Shown piece after piece: positions 16,495 to 25,992 of a stretch of 64,000 nucleotides of DNA (within the stretch, counting starts at the first letter, position 1; the number at the start of each line of letters is the position of its first letter). Source of the DNA: Lithacetigena sp037446255 [NCBI: Coprothermobacterota bacterium] (GTDB taxonomy: Bacteria > Coprothermobacterota > HKB111); contig JBBIIY010000002.1 in the NCBI GenBank assembly GCA_037446255.1, forward strand, positions 1 through 64,000. The letters are read 5' to 3'. The notes under the pieces are model-generated. The model was not told where the DNA came from, did not search any database, and saw nothing but the letters and a program-made list of their open reading frames with translations. Both the position numbers and the translations under genes were made by a program.

Positions 16495-18775
16495 AAGCTA
16501 TCACCGCCTGTCCTAAAGAAATACCACCATCGTTAGTGGGAACATTTTTATGAATATATACTTCAAAACCCTGGTTTTGAAGTTGTAGAATTGTCTTTTT
16601 TAACAGGAGTTTGTTTTGAAAACAACCTCCACTAAGAGTAACCTTGTTTAAACCATAATTCTTTCTTATCAATTCAGAAACATTTAAAGCTATTTTTGCC
16701 AGAGTATTATGAAAACGGTTACCTATCACCCCTTTATCTATGCCTTTATGATTATCATCAAGGAGGTAACTCAGTAGCGAGTCTAACTTGATAACCAGGT
16801 GATTCCCTGTTTCTTTCAGGTTAAATGGATAATAGTCTGCGTTACTATTTGATTTTCCTTCGGATAACATTTCCAGTTCAATTGCCGCCTGACCTTCGTA
16901 AGTAACCTTCTGGCAGATGTTTAATATGCTGGATACAGCATCAAACAGTCTTCCGCAAGAGGAAGTTAGAAAAGTATTATATTTATTATCAATCTGTTGA
17001 ATTATCAAGTTAATTTCCTCATTATCAGTATATTTGAAAATTTCAAGGTTTTCAGGTAATTTTCCCAGTAAAGCGTACATATAAGAAATAGCAGTCCTGT
17101 ATGGTTTTTTTACAGAAATATCTCCTCCCGGTAAAGGAAGGTACTCTAAGTGAGAAACTCTCTCAAACACATGGAAATCAGCTACCAAAAATTCACCACC
17201 CCATAAATTACCATCTAACCCATAACCAACTCCATCAAAAGATATGCCAATGACTCTTTCATTCAAACCATTATCTACCATGCAGGAGGTTGTGTGAGCA
17301 TAATGGTGTTGTATGGGGATAAGTCTGGATTTAGCAGAAAGACTTTGGCTGTACAAAGTGGAGAAATAATCCGGATGTAAATCGTAAGCTACGGTGTCAG
17401 GCTCAAGCCTAAAAAGCTTTTTATAAATATCTATGTTTCTCTGGTAGTTAGTATAAGTTTGATAATCCTCTAAATCACCATTATGCTGGCTTACAAAGGC
17501 ATACCCATCTTTGATAAAAGTGAAACTGTTTTTTAGATCTGCACCGCAAGCTAACACTACAGAAGGTGATTTAAAATTAAGTTTTAAAGCGGTAGGTGAA
17601 TATCCGCGAGCTTTTCTGATGGGGTAAGCTTTATTTTCAAACAGAGTTAAAACGCTGTCATCATAACAGGCATGGATATCCCGATTGTGCATGAGAAAGT
17701 AATCAGCCATTATATTTAACCTTTCTAGCGCTTCCTCATTAGTAAAAGCAATAGGTTCTTCAGATAAATTTCCACTGGTCATTACCAATGGGTTCTGGTA
17801 TTCATTCAGAAGAAGGTGGTGTAATGGTGTATAGGGAAGCATAACTCCCAGATAGTTGTTATTTGGAGCTATAGAAGAAGCGATAGTAGTGTTATTTTTC
17901 TTTTTTAGAAGAACTATAGGAGCCTGTGGTGAGGAAAGAAGTTTAATCTCTTCATCATTTATATAACAATATTTTTTTATATCTTCCAGATTTTTCATCA
18001 TCAGGGCAAAGGGTTTATATGGTCTATTCTTTCTTTTCCTGAGAAGCTCTACCACCTCATTATTTTGCGCATCACAGGTTAACTGAAATCCTCCAAGTCC
18101 TTTGATGGCTAAGATTTTTCCTTCTTTTAAATAATTAATGGTGTTTCTAAGTGGAACATCAGTTTTTATTTCTTCCCCATGTTTATCGGTAAGTATCAAG
18201 TTGGGGCCACAAATAGGGCAAGCATTTGGCTGAGCATGAAAACGACGGTGTAAGGGATTATGATATTCCTCATTACACTGTGGACACATGGTGAAAATAG
18301 ACATGGTAGTTTTAGCCCGGTCGTATGGTATATCCTGGATAATAGTAAAACGGGGACCACAATTTGTACAGTTAATAAAGGGATACTGGTATCTTCTATC
18401 ATCAGTGTCAAATAATTCGTCCAGGCAATCTTTACAGATAGCAATATCAGGTGAGATTAATTGATAACCATCATCATCCCTGCTTTTTCTTATTTCAAAA
18501 GTTGAATAATATTTAGTTTTCAGTTCTTGAATAGTTATTTCTTCAATTCTTGATAATGGAGGAGCTTCGGAAGTTATGGTTTTTATAAATTCATCTAAAG
18601 CTTGTTTTACAGCCTCAGCTTCAATTTCTACCCCGTTAGAAGTGTTAATTATGTATCCTTTAACCTGATATTTTTGGGCAAGCCTGTAGATGAAGGGACG
18701 AAAACCTACACCCTGCACGATTCCTTTTATCAGTATTCTTTTTAATTCAAATTGTGGTAAAGCCAATTTACCCAT
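16472..18775 (-). CDS. hypF: Carbamoyltransferase HypF
   Basis: This 767-residue protein has the full HypF order: an acylphosphatase domain (V-Q-G-V-G-F-R-P near residue 20), two zinc-finger regions (C-K-D-C, C-T-N-C, C-P-Q-C and C-P-I-C between ~105 and 190), a YrdC-like adenylation domain, and a Kae1/TobZ-like carbamoyltransferase domain with H-H-Y-A-H-T and S-G-G-C-F-Q-N. It turns carbamoyl phosphate into the carbamoyl-adenylate used to load HypE. It overlaps hypB by 34 bases. Confidence 0.96.
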   Translation of the reverse strand: MGKLALPQFELKRILIKGIVQGVGFRPFIYRLAQKYQVKGYIINTSNGVEIEAEAVKQALDEFIKTITSEAPPLSRIEEITIQELKTKYYSTFEIRKSRDDDGYQLISPDIAICKDCLDELFDTDDRRYQYPFINCTNCGPRFTIIQDIPYDRAKTTMSIFTMCPQCNEEYHNPLHRRFHAQPNACPICGPNLILTDKHGEEIKTDVPLRNTINYLKEGKILAIKGLGGFQLTCDAQNNEVVELLRKRKNRPYKPFALMMKNLEDIKKYCYINDEEIKLLSSPQAPIVLLKKKNNTTIASSIAPNNNYLGVMLPYTPLHHLLLNEYQNPLVMTSGNLSEEPIAFTNEEALERLNIMADYFLMHNRDIHACYDDSVLTLFENKAYPIRKARGYSPTALKLNFKSPSVVLACGADLKNSFTFIKDGYAFVSQHNGDLEDYQTYTNYQRNIDIYKKLFRLEPDTVAYDLHPDYFSTLYSQSLSAKSRLIPIQHHYAHTTSCMVDNGLNERVIGISFDGVGYGLDGNLWGGEFLVADFHVFERVSHLEYLPLPGGDISVKKPYRTAISYMYALLGKLPENLEIFKYTDNEEINLIIQQIDNKYNTFLTSSCGRLFDAVSSILNICQKVTYEGQAAIELEMLSEGKSNSNADYYPFNLKETGNHLVIKLDSLLSYLLDDNHKGIDKGVIGNRFHNTLAKIALNVSELIRKNYGLNKVTLSGGCFQNKLLLKKTILQLQNQGFEVYIHKNVPTNDGGISLGQAVIAYVRSSSC

Positions 18776-19389
18776 TCCTGCAGTCCTTCACCTGTTTTGC
18801 AGGAGGTTCTAATAATAGGTGCTCTGATATTTACTGCTCTAATACCTTTTTCAAAATATTCATAGTTATAATCATTTGGATTAATCAGGTCAATTTTATT
18901 TAATAGAATAACATCCGCTACAGAAAATATTTTTGGATATTTATATGGTTTATCATCGCCTTCAGGAACGCTAGAGATAATTATTTTATAGTTTTCTCCT
19001 AAATCATAAGGTGCTGGACATACCAGGTTACCAACATTTTCAATAAAAAGAAGCTTATAAGTATGGTCTTTAACTTCAGAGAGTATGTTTTTAATCATAG
19101 AAGCTGTAAGATGACAGCTTCCACCTGTGTTTATTTGCAGCGCATCAAATCCGTTTTCTTTTATTTTTTGAGTGTCAATAGAAGAAGCGATATCGCCTTC
19201 TATGACTAATACTTGATGTTTAATTAATTTAAGAGCACCCAGAATAAGACTGGTTTTTCCCGCTCCAGGAGAAGCCATAATATTAAAAGCTGTTATTCGC
19301 CATGCTGCTAAAAACTGCCTTACTTCCTGGGCATTTAAATTATTCTTAGATAAAATGTCTTTATTAAGTTTAATTTGCATCGGTTTCAT
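18742..19389 (-). CDS. hypB: Nickel-insertion GTPase HypB
   Basis: This 215-residue SIMIBI-class GTPase has P-loop S-P-G-A-G-K-T-S, and E-G-D-I-A-S-S-I-D and N-K-I-D-L further on. It lacks the histidine-rich nickel-storage tail found in some HypB proteins. It delivers nickel with HypA. The start is given at 19389; an in-frame ATG three codons in (19380) is equally possible. It overlaps hypA by 20 bases. Confidence 0.94.
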   Translation of the reverse strand: MKPMQIKLNKDILSKNNLNAQEVRQFLAAWRITAFNIMASPGAGKTSLILGALKLIKHQVLVIEGDIASSIDTQKIKENGFDALQINTGGSCHLTASMIKNILSEVKDHTYKLLFIENVGNLVCPAPYDLGENYKIIISSVPEGDDKPYKYPKIFSVADVILLNKIDLINPNDYNYEYFEKGIRAVNIRAPIIRTSCKTGEGLQEWVNWLYHNLN

Positions 19390-19714
19390 CGATTAATTCT
19401 ATGCTTTCTATCTCTAATTCTCTACCTGCTCCATATTCAGTAATAGTTTTGCCGCAAAAAGGGCATATCCAATCATCAGTTTTAAAATAAACCCCACATT
19501 TATCACATAATAGTGAAGCCTCAATAATTTCGTAATGTATTTTGGCTCCCTCCAGGCTACTATTTTGAGAAATATTATCTAAATAGAAAAGTAATGATTC
19601 TGGTGAAACACTGGAAAACTCACCTATTCGCAGGTTCAATTGTTTGATTTTTTTTCCAGTTGACTCTCTATGGCAAATTTCTATTATTTCCCTGGCTAAG
19701 GAAAGCTCATGCAT
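19370..19714 (-). CDS. hypA: Nickel metallochaperone HypA
   Basis: This 114-residue protein begins M-H-E-L-S-L-A, where His2 is the nickel ligand. It carries the structural zinc site C-D-K-C ... C-P-F-C-G in the C-terminal half. It partners with HypB in nickel insertion. The start lies just downstream of the protease stop (19718), within the same operon. Confidence 0.95.
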   Translation of the reverse strand: MHELSLAREIIEICHRESTGKKIKQLNLRIGEFSSVSPESLLFYLDNISQNSSLEGAKIHYEIIEASLLCDKCGVYFKTDDWICPFCGKTITEYGAGRELEIESIELIDETDAN

Positions 19715-19717
19715 AAT

Positions 19718-20194
19718 TTAACCGGTCCAGTTCTCTACCAGGTAAGTTATTTTTTCTGTTGCTTGTTTAGTCAGTATTTGAGTCATAGGGCTTAATCCTT
19801 CTCCTAAGTCAAAATCATATCCCTTAATGGACATAATATACCCTTTGGCAGAAGAACCGTATAGCTGTTTAGCAAGAGTCAATATGGTAGAAGGGCTAAG
19901 GGTATGAGAAAAACCAGGTCCTCTTCCTTCCTGGCTTATCTCCTTCAAAAAGATATCCGAGACATCATCTTCAACTGAAGAATCAACAAAAATAACCAGC
20001 TTATAGGCACTGACAGTTTCTATCAGCTCTAAACCGAGCTCCTGTTGTATTATAAAATCTGCAGGGAGATTACCAGGGAGAGACTCAACAGCTATAATAC
20101 CTGCTCCATCATCTCTCCTGGCTGTATTCCCATATCCAATTATTAAACAGTAGTTCTTTTTGTTTGGTATATTTTCTATGTTATTATCTGTCAG
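19718..20194 (-). CDS. NiFe hydrogenase maturation protease (HybD/HycI family), non-standard start
   Basis: The open frame runs from 20215 to 19718. It encodes G-Y-G-N-T-A-R-R-D-D-G-A-G near its start, V-I-F-V-D-S-S in the middle and F-S-H-T-L-S-P later, which are the hallmarks and nickel-sensing acidic/His residues of the hydrogenase endopeptidases. The first ATG/GTG/TTG in frame is a TTG at 19948, far inside the domain, so a naive call loses half the protein. I placed the start at a CTG (20194) after the AAGGA at 20209-20205; an ATA at 20179 is an alternative. It would cleave the C-terminal tail of the large subunit encoded immediately upstream. Confidence 0.78.
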   Translation of the reverse strand: MTDNNIENIPNKKNYCLIIGYGNTARRDDGAGIIAVESLPGNLPADFIIQQELGLELIETVSAYKLVIFVDSSVEDDVSDIFLKEISQEGRGPGFSHTLSPSTILTLAKQLYGSSAKGYIMSIKGYDFDLGEGLSPMTQILTKQATEKITYLVENWTG

Positions 20195-20201
20195 AACCCT
20201 T

Positions 20202-21629
20202 TTATCCTTCTCTCTTTACTGTATCAAGAAGTATACCGTCGGTTGATTTCAGTTCTACCAGAAGGGGCATTTTCCCTATAGCATGGGTAGAACAAGAGAA
20301 ACAGGGGTCATAACACCTTATAGCCCCTTCAACCATGTTAAGCATACCTTCTTTAAGCTTTTTACCATCTACGAAATTTTTAGCAACATCATCAACTGCC
20401 TTAGAAATTGCCCAGTTATTGTGTCCGGTAGAAACTATTAAATTCGCTTTTTGCATAACACCGTCTTCATCAATCCAGTAGTGGTGAATTAAAGTGCCTC
20501 TGGGAGCTTCTACAACACCCACTCCCTGGGTTTGAAGTTCTCCAGATATAGCAATAATGTCGCTAGATAGTACATCGGGGTCATTAAGTATTTGACCAAC
20601 TCTTTCAGCCGAGTAAAGTAATTCAATCAGCCTGGCATAATGATAGACGAGTGAACCTTCAAGTGGCTTACCATTACCTAACGATTTATAGGTTTTCAAT
20701 TCCTCGTTAGCCAGGGGCGTGGTAATCTTTTCAGCATTATTCACCCTGGCCAAGGGTCCTACACGATAAACGCCTTCCGGATAACCCAGTTTCTTATAAT
20801 AAGGGAATTTTAGATATGACCAATCTTCTACTCTTTCTTCAATATAATCAAGATAGTTAGCTGGTTTAAATCTTTCCCTAACTTTCCCTTCCGAATCTAC
20901 TAATTTTAAAGTGCCATCATAAAGCTCAAGACTATCACCCTCATTTACTAATCCAAGGTATCCACTGGGAAATTTGCCAAACTTTTCTATTGTATCCATA
21001 TTAGCTCCTATCCAGGTCTTAGCAATAGAAATGCCTTCCTGAATATAAGCAATCATGGTATCTAATTCTGAAAGAATGCTATCTCTAACTTCAGCAGAAA
21101 GCTGTGTATTTACCCCGCCTGGAACAGCAAAGGTGGGGTGGATTCTTCTTCCAGCAACTTTAGCAATGATTTCCTGTCCATATTTGCGTAGCTTGACCGC
21201 TTTTAAAGCTAATTCCGGGTTAGCTAAAACTAATCCTACCACATTTCTTAATGCAGGATCGCTGTCCCAACCTAATAAAAGGTCTGGACCTGCAAGATGA
21301 AAGAAATGCATGGCGTGAGATTGAACATATTGACCCATATGTACGAGTTCGCGTAATAATTTTGCTGGCTTTGGGGGTTCTACACCAATTAAAGCATCGC
21401 AAGCTTTAGCGGCTGCTAAATGGTGACTTACAGGGCATATCCCACAAATACGCGGTGTTATTTGAGGCATTTCAAAATAAGGTCTTCCCTGGGTGAATTT
21501 TTCAAAACCTCTAAATTGGTCAACATTTACAAAAGTTTTATCTACCTTCCCGTAATCATTTAGATAAATGGTAACTCTGGCATGGCCTTCTATTCTGGTA
21601 ACTGGTGAAATAGTTATTTTTTCGCCCAT
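20202..21629 (-). CDS. hoxH: [NiFe] hydrogenase large subunit, group 3 (HoxH/HydL-like)
   Basis: This 475-residue catalytic subunit has both Ni-Fe ligand pairs: R-I-C-G-I-C-P near residue 61 and D-P-C-F-S-C-S-T-H near residue 445. About 25 residues follow the last motif, forming the tail normally removed by the maturation protease encoded next. Both terminal ligands are Cys, not Sec. The sequence style and the HoxEFU-like partners indicate a cytoplasmic group 3 enzyme that couples H2 to NAD(P)(H), possibly with ferredoxin as in the electron-bifurcating NiFe-HydABCSL of Acetomicrobium mobile. That assignment is inference from gene content. Confidence 0.95.
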   Translation of the reverse strand: MGEKITISPVTRIEGHARVTIYLNDYGKVDKTFVNVDQFRGFEKFTQGRPYFEMPQITPRICGICPVSHHLAAAKACDALIGVEPPKPAKLLRELVHMGQYVQSHAMHFFHLAGPDLLLGWDSDPALRNVVGLVLANPELALKAVKLRKYGQEIIAKVAGRRIHPTFAVPGGVNTQLSAEVRDSILSELDTMIAYIQEGISIAKTWIGANMDTIEKFGKFPSGYLGLVNEGDSLELYDGTLKLVDSEGKVRERFKPANYLDYIEERVEDWSYLKFPYYKKLGYPEGVYRVGPLARVNNAEKITTPLANEELKTYKSLGNGKPLEGSLVYHYARLIELLYSAERVGQILNDPDVLSSDIIAISGELQTQGVGVVEAPRGTLIHHYWIDEDGVMQKANLIVSTGHNNWAISKAVDDVAKNFVDGKKLKEGMLNMVEGAIRCYDPCFSCSTHAIGKMPLLVELKSTDGILLDTVKREG

Positions 21630-21638
21630 AGGTTCCTC

Positions 21639-22184
21639 CTAATCATATTTTAGTAAATCACCCTTTAAAACAGGTACTCTTCCTTCCAGCAATTCTTTAA
21701 GAGCAGTATAGATAGAATCAGCTGGAGGTGGGCAACCAGGTATAAAGAAATCAACTTTTACAATATCTTTAACTGCTTTTACTTTGGGGAGTAATTTGCC
21801 AAGTTCATCTGAGGTGGGAATTTTACCATTTTTAGTACTTTCTGTATCAATATACCCTCTGGTAAGAAGTTCTTCTTTGCTAAAGTAGTTGCGCATGGTG
21901 GCAATTCCACCAAAAACAGCACAGTCTCCGATAGCGATTAATATTTTACATTTTTTTCTCAAATGTCTGGCTTCTTCTTCGTGAAGGTCTGTTCCAATAG
22001 CGCCTTCAATAATTCCAATATCTACCCCTTCTTCGGGTGGATGTTTTAAGTCAGTTACAGGAGTGGAGGTGAACTCCACGCCTGCCTGAATTAATTCAAC
22101 AATTCTTTCGTCCATGTCAAGTATAGACATATGACAACCTGCACATGCTTCTAACCAGGTTGATGCAAGTTTGACTTTTGCCAC
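21639..22184 (-). CDS. hoxY: [NiFe] hydrogenase small subunit (HoxY/HydS-like)
   Basis: This 181-residue protein binds the proximal 4Fe-4S cluster through E-A-C-A-G-C-H near residue 13, I-G-D-C-A-V-F-G-G and P-G-C-P-P-P. It has no Tat signal and no medial or distal cluster domain, as expected for soluble group 3 hydrogenases. It sits 9 bases upstream of hoxH. Confidence 0.95.
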   Translation of the reverse strand: MAKVKLASTWLEACAGCHMSILDMDERIVELIQAGVEFTSTPVTDLKHPPEEGVDIGIIEGAIGTDLHEEEARHLRKKCKILIAIGDCAVFGGIATMRNYFSKEELLTRGYIDTESTKNGKIPTSDELGKLLPKVKAVKDIVKVDFFIPGCPPPADSIYTALKELLEGRVPVLKGDLLKYD

Positions 22185-22195
22185 TTTATCCTCCT

Positions 22196-23902
22196 TTAAC
22201 CTAAAGCTTTAATTAGATCTTCAATAATGGCTTTGTCTGTTTTCACACCTTCGGGAGCTTCAATGATTGATGAAATAATCTGAGTTTTACCTTCTAAGTT
22301 GGTGATGGTTCCCGAGGTTTCCAGCCAGGTTGCAGAAGGAATAATTAAGTCTGCTCTTTCAGTCAGGGGTGAAACAAAATTGCTTATTACAATTAAATAA
22401 CCAATATCTTTTAAGGAAGCCAGCAGGTTAGAGTCACCGCTGGAGTCAGAAGCTACTATTAAGGATACATCACTTTTACCAAAAGTACTATTTAATCCTT
22501 GCTTAACTGCTCCCATAGAGTTTGCTGACTTATAAAGTGGAAGAAAAACGGCTTTAACTTTCTCAAGAGTTTCTAAATCTGTTGATTCAACCTGGGGATT
22601 CAGAATTACGACAACTTTATTATTATTCCCGAGGGTGTTGACTAATTTACCAGCCTCGGAGGTCTTGAAGATTTCTGAAGCATAAAAGGATAAGGAATTT
22701 TCATCATCAGTAACAATATAGAGTTTAGCATCATTGGTTACTGCTCTTTTCACCCAGGAAGCAACTACTCCGTGAGAAGTTGAGGGGTCAACTTTATAAA
22801 GTACTATAGCTTCTGCAGTAAGTATGTCTTCCAGGCAGCCATCACTGGATAGTTCAATTACCTTCTCGTTGTAATTTTCCATTAAACCAGTATTTTTAGA
22901 TTTGAGAGAAGTTGAGAAAAGTTGATTAAAGACTTCAAGAGCTTCATTGGTAGCTTTAGGGCTAATAAGTCCGCCCGGGTTTTTAGCTTCTTTAAGTTTT
23001 AAAGCAGCTTTTTTAATAACATCCTCGTAAGTTATTAGTTCTCTTTTACCTTCTTGCCTGATTATTGGATGAGATACTCTTTTTCTTTTTTCATATAAGG
23101 GTGTAAATCTACCAAGTTCACAGAGGATTCCATGATTAACAGAAGATTCCCAATCGCCCCAAATTTTTATCAAATGATTTGCTTTAGTAAAAGCTAAAAT
23201 TCCACAACCCATACTACAGTTAGCACATACAGATTTTGTTTTTGTCATTTCTGCAGTTTTGCCTAGATAAGCACCAATCTTATCAGATAAGGAACCAGTA
23301 GGACATACTTGCACACAAACACCGCAGGAAACGCACGACGAAGCTTTAAGAGGACTTTCCATATCAGGTGAAAGCATGGTATGTGCGCCACGATTAACCA
23401 TACCTAAAACATAGTGACCGGCCAAGTCTGAACAGGCACGAACGCATCTTCTACATAGAATGCAGCGGTTGTGTTCTAACAGTATATATTTGTGTCCGAA
23501 GTCGGTAGGGAATTTATTCTGGTAAGGTGAGAAGGCAAAGTGGTCTATACCATACCGATATCCCATATTTTGTAGTTCACAGTCTCCCGATACTTCGCAG
23601 TACATACAATAGTGGTTTCTTTCAGCAAATAGCAGGTTAAGAATAAACTTTCGTGTTTCTACAACCCGAGGTGATTCTGTTTCTACTTCTAAACCTTGAG
23701 TAGCTGGAAGAGTGCAAGCAGGTTGCAGTGTACCTTGCTTGGTTTCTACCACACAAAGCCTGCAGGCTCCAATAGGGTTCAATTGGTCATGATGGCATAA
23801 GGTGGGAATGTCTATACCAAAAGTCTTAGCTGCCTGCAATACTGTTAAACCTGGGTCTACTTCTATTTCATTTCCATTAATTTTTAACAATAATTTTCCC
23901 AT
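22196..23902 (-). CDS. hoxU: NuoG/HoxU-like iron-sulfur subunit with molybdopterin-type C-terminal domain
   Basis: This 568-residue electron-transfer subunit contains, in order, a 2Fe-2S ferredoxin domain (C-H-H-D ... C-R-L-C), a His-Cys 4Fe-4S segment (H-Y-C-M-Y-C), two 4Fe-4S clusters (C-I-L-C-R-R-C and C-V-S-C-G-V-C), a further C-A-N-C-S-M-G-C cluster, and a ~300-residue molybdopterin-oxidoreductase-like domain with no obvious cofactor site. It is much longer than classical HoxU (about 240). I chose the ATG at 23902, 8 bases after GGGAGG, over the one at 23920; M-G-K-L-L-L-K is the family start. It should pass electrons between the flavin subunit and HoxY. Confidence 0.85.
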   Translation of the reverse strand: MGKLLLKINGNEIEVDPGLTVLQAAKTFGIDIPTLCHHDQLNPIGACRLCVVETKQGTLQPACTLPATQGLEVETESPRVVETRKFILNLLFAERNHYCMYCEVSGDCELQNMGYRYGIDHFAFSPYQNKFPTDFGHKYILLEHNRCILCRRCVRACSDLAGHYVLGMVNRGAHTMLSPDMESPLKASSCVSCGVCVQVCPTGSLSDKIGAYLGKTAEMTKTKSVCANCSMGCGILAFTKANHLIKIWGDWESSVNHGILCELGRFTPLYEKRKRVSHPIIRQEGKRELITYEDVIKKAALKLKEAKNPGGLISPKATNEALEVFNQLFSTSLKSKNTGLMENYNEKVIELSSDGCLEDILTAEAIVLYKVDPSTSHGVVASWVKRAVTNDAKLYIVTDDENSLSFYASEIFKTSEAGKLVNTLGNNNKVVVILNPQVESTDLETLEKVKAVFLPLYKSANSMGAVKQGLNSTFGKSDVSLIVASDSSGDSNLLASLKDIGYLIVISNFVSPLTERADLIIPSATWLETSGTITNLEGKTQIISSIIEAPEGVKTDKAIIEDLIKALG

Positions 23903-23904
23903 TT

Positions 23905-25524
23905 TTATAACCTCCCACATTTATTTGCTGGGCAATATCCAGTTTCTATGTGATTTATAAATTCACTTTTAAAGTATTTTAAAGATTCAAGTATCTGGTT
24001 GGCAGCTGCCTGACCTAATCCACAAAATGAGGTATTTTTCATAACATTAGCTAAGTTTTCCATGAAATCAAGCTCATTAATTTCAACATTTCCAGAAGTA
24101 ACCCTGTTAAGTAGATCTAAAGCTTTTGGTAAACCTACTCTACAGGGAACGCACTTACCGCAGGATTCGTGATTGAAAAATGCGAGTAGATTTTTTAGGA
24201 AATCTATTACACACCTGGTTTCGTCTAAAACAAGAATTGCTCCAGAGCCCTGCCCTGCTCCGATTTTCCTTACAGAATTCCAATCAATTGGAACATCCAG
24301 GTGGTCGGGTGTGATAAAGCTTCCTGAGCTACCGCCAAGTTGAACTAATTTAAGGTTTTTACCACCTTTGATGCCGTAACCGATTTCGTATATAAGTTCT
24401 TTCAAAGTAAATCCAAAAGGTACCTCTATTACTCCTTTAGCATTTACATCTCCAAAAAGGGTGAACACTTTAGTTCCTCTTGAGCCTTCAACACCCAGAC
24501 TTCTATACCATTCAGCACCTTTTAAAATAATAAGCGGTATGTTTGCGAGAGTTTCCACATTATTTATAACTGTTGGTTTTGCCCATAAACCTTCAGTGGA
24601 AGGATAAGGTGGTTTTGAACGAGGTTCTCCTCTCTTGCCTTCCAAAGATTCCATTAAAGCAGTTTCTTCACCACATACATAAGAACCTGCACCTATTCTT
24701 ACTTCTACATCAAAATCAAAATTAGTCCCTAATATATTATTCCCCAATAATCCAATTTCTTTTGATTGTTTAATGGCCAAGTTTAATCTGTCAATAGAGA
24801 GATCGTATTCTCCGCGTACATAAATAAACCCTTTATTAGCCCCAACAGCATAGCCTGCAATACTCATAGATTCAATGATAGAATGAGGATCACCTTCCAT
24901 AATCACTCTATCTTTAAAAGTACCCGGCTCTCCTTCATCTGCGTTACAAATAATATATTTTGGTTTTGCCAGGGCTTTAGCTGTTAATTCCCACTTAAAA
25001 CCTGTAGGAAATCCCGCACCACCACGGCCTAATAGTTCTGAAGCTTTCACTTCGGCAATTACCTGCTCTGGTGTCATTGTTGATAAAACATGAGCTAAAG
25101 CTTGATAACCATCGTGGGCAATATACTCTTTAATATCTTCAGGGTTAATGAGTCCAACATTTCTTAGAATAATACGAGTTTGTTTCTTCATTATTTCTTC
25201 TTCAATTGGAACATCCATTTTCACTTTTGCTGGTAAGTCAATTTCATACATTAATTTTTTTACAGGTCTTCCTTTGAGGAAATGCTCTTCAACCAAATAA
25301 GGTATATCATCTATATTATTTATTACATAGACAAGTCCACCTGGATAAACAGTTAATTGCACTCCTTCTTCAATTCCCCAGCCACCGGTTCTAAGAATTT
25401 GCACCTCGTTTTCTAATCCTTTTTTGATGATTTCTTCCTTAAGTTTTGTTTCAACTTCAAAAGCTCCTCTAAGTATGCTTCTGGAATCGGTACTTAACAA
25501 AACATGAAGTCTATAAATTTTCAT
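23905..25524 (-). CDS. hoxF: NuoF/HoxF-like NADH-binding flavoprotein with cysteine-less N-terminal domain
   Basis: This 539-residue protein has an N-terminal thioredoxin-like domain (1-95), the FMN/NAD(H) domain (G-R-G-G-A-G-F-P-T-G and C-N-A-D-E-G-E-P-G), an SLBB region, and a C-terminal 4Fe-4S site (C-G-K-C-V-P-C plus a later Cys). Compared with the paralogue at 25982-29059, the four 2Fe-2S ligands of the thioredoxin-like domain are replaced by Ser11, Ser16, Gly48 and Glu52, so that cluster should be absent. The protein ends after the NuoF core without the extra 2x4Fe-4S tail seen in HydB. It is the probable NAD(H) site of the hydrogenase. Confidence 0.9.
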   Translation of the reverse strand: MKIYRLHVLLSTDSRSILRGAFEVETKLKEEIIKKGLENEVQILRTGGWGIEEGVQLTVYPGGLVYVINNIDDIPYLVEEHFLKGRPVKKLMYEIDLPAKVKMDVPIEEEIMKKQTRIILRNVGLINPEDIKEYIAHDGYQALAHVLSTMTPEQVIAEVKASELLGRGGAGFPTGFKWELTAKALAKPKYIICNADEGEPGTFKDRVIMEGDPHSIIESMSIAGYAVGANKGFIYVRGEYDLSIDRLNLAIKQSKEIGLLGNNILGTNFDFDVEVRIGAGSYVCGEETALMESLEGKRGEPRSKPPYPSTEGLWAKPTVINNVETLANIPLIILKGAEWYRSLGVEGSRGTKVFTLFGDVNAKGVIEVPFGFTLKELIYEIGYGIKGGKNLKLVQLGGSSGSFITPDHLDVPIDWNSVRKIGAGQGSGAILVLDETRCVIDFLKNLLAFFNHESCGKCVPCRVGLPKALDLLNRVTSGNVEINELDFMENLANVMKNTSFCGLGQAAANQILESLKYFKSEFINHIETGYCPANKCGRL

Positions 25525-25527
25525 CTT

Positions 25528-25992
25528 TTATTCCTCCATATAAGCATCAAGAATCTCAGGTAACTGTGTAACAGTAACATTTTTATAAATATCACTATCT
25601 ACCATCATGACCGAAGCTAAGCTACATAATCCAAGGCAGGATTGTTCTTCAAGAGTGAACTGACCATCACAAGTTGTTTCTCCAATACCTAAATTTAATT
25701 TCTCACTTATAGCTTCAACTAATGAATCATACTCTTCAAGTTTACAGGGAGGGCTAGAACATATTTTGATAATATGTTTTCCTCTGGGTTTTAGCGAGAA
25801 CATAGAGTAAAAGCTTGCTGTAGAGTAAAGTGAACTAACTGGTATTTTAAGTTCCTTACTTACAGTTTTTAAAACTTCAGCAGGTAAATAATTATCAGAG
25901 AATAAATTTTGAATTTTATGTAATAAAGTTAGCAAAGGTTCCCCGGTCTCTTTATATTCCCTGATCAATTGTCCTACTTCTTCATTCTTCAT
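25528..25992 (-). CDS. hoxE: NuoE/HoxE-like 2Fe-2S subunit
   Basis: This 154-residue thioredoxin-fold ferredoxin has four cluster cysteines in the NuoE spacing: C-S-S-P-P-C and, about 40 residues later, C-L-G-L-C. It overlaps the end of the NuoF-GltD fusion by 11 bases and precedes hoxF by 3 bases, forming an E-F-U-Y-H order with the genes downstream. Confidence 0.9.
   Translation of the reverse strand: MKNEEVGQLIREYKETGEPLLTLLHKIQNLFSDNYLPAEVLKTVSKELKIPVSSLYSTASFYSMFSLKPRGKHIIKICSSPPCKLEEYDSLVEAISEKLNLGIGETTCDGQFTLEEQSCLGLCSLASVMMVDSDIYKNVTVTQLPEILDAYMEE

Noticed and set aside
21220-21402. 60-codon minus-strand frame within hoxH
   Set aside because: It is a shifted frame within the large-subunit coding region with no support.
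20202-21629. Selenocysteine in the hydrogenase large subunit
   Set aside because: Both Ni-Fe motifs (R-I-C-G-I-C-P and D-P-C-F-S-C) use cysteine codons, and the frame has no internal TGA.
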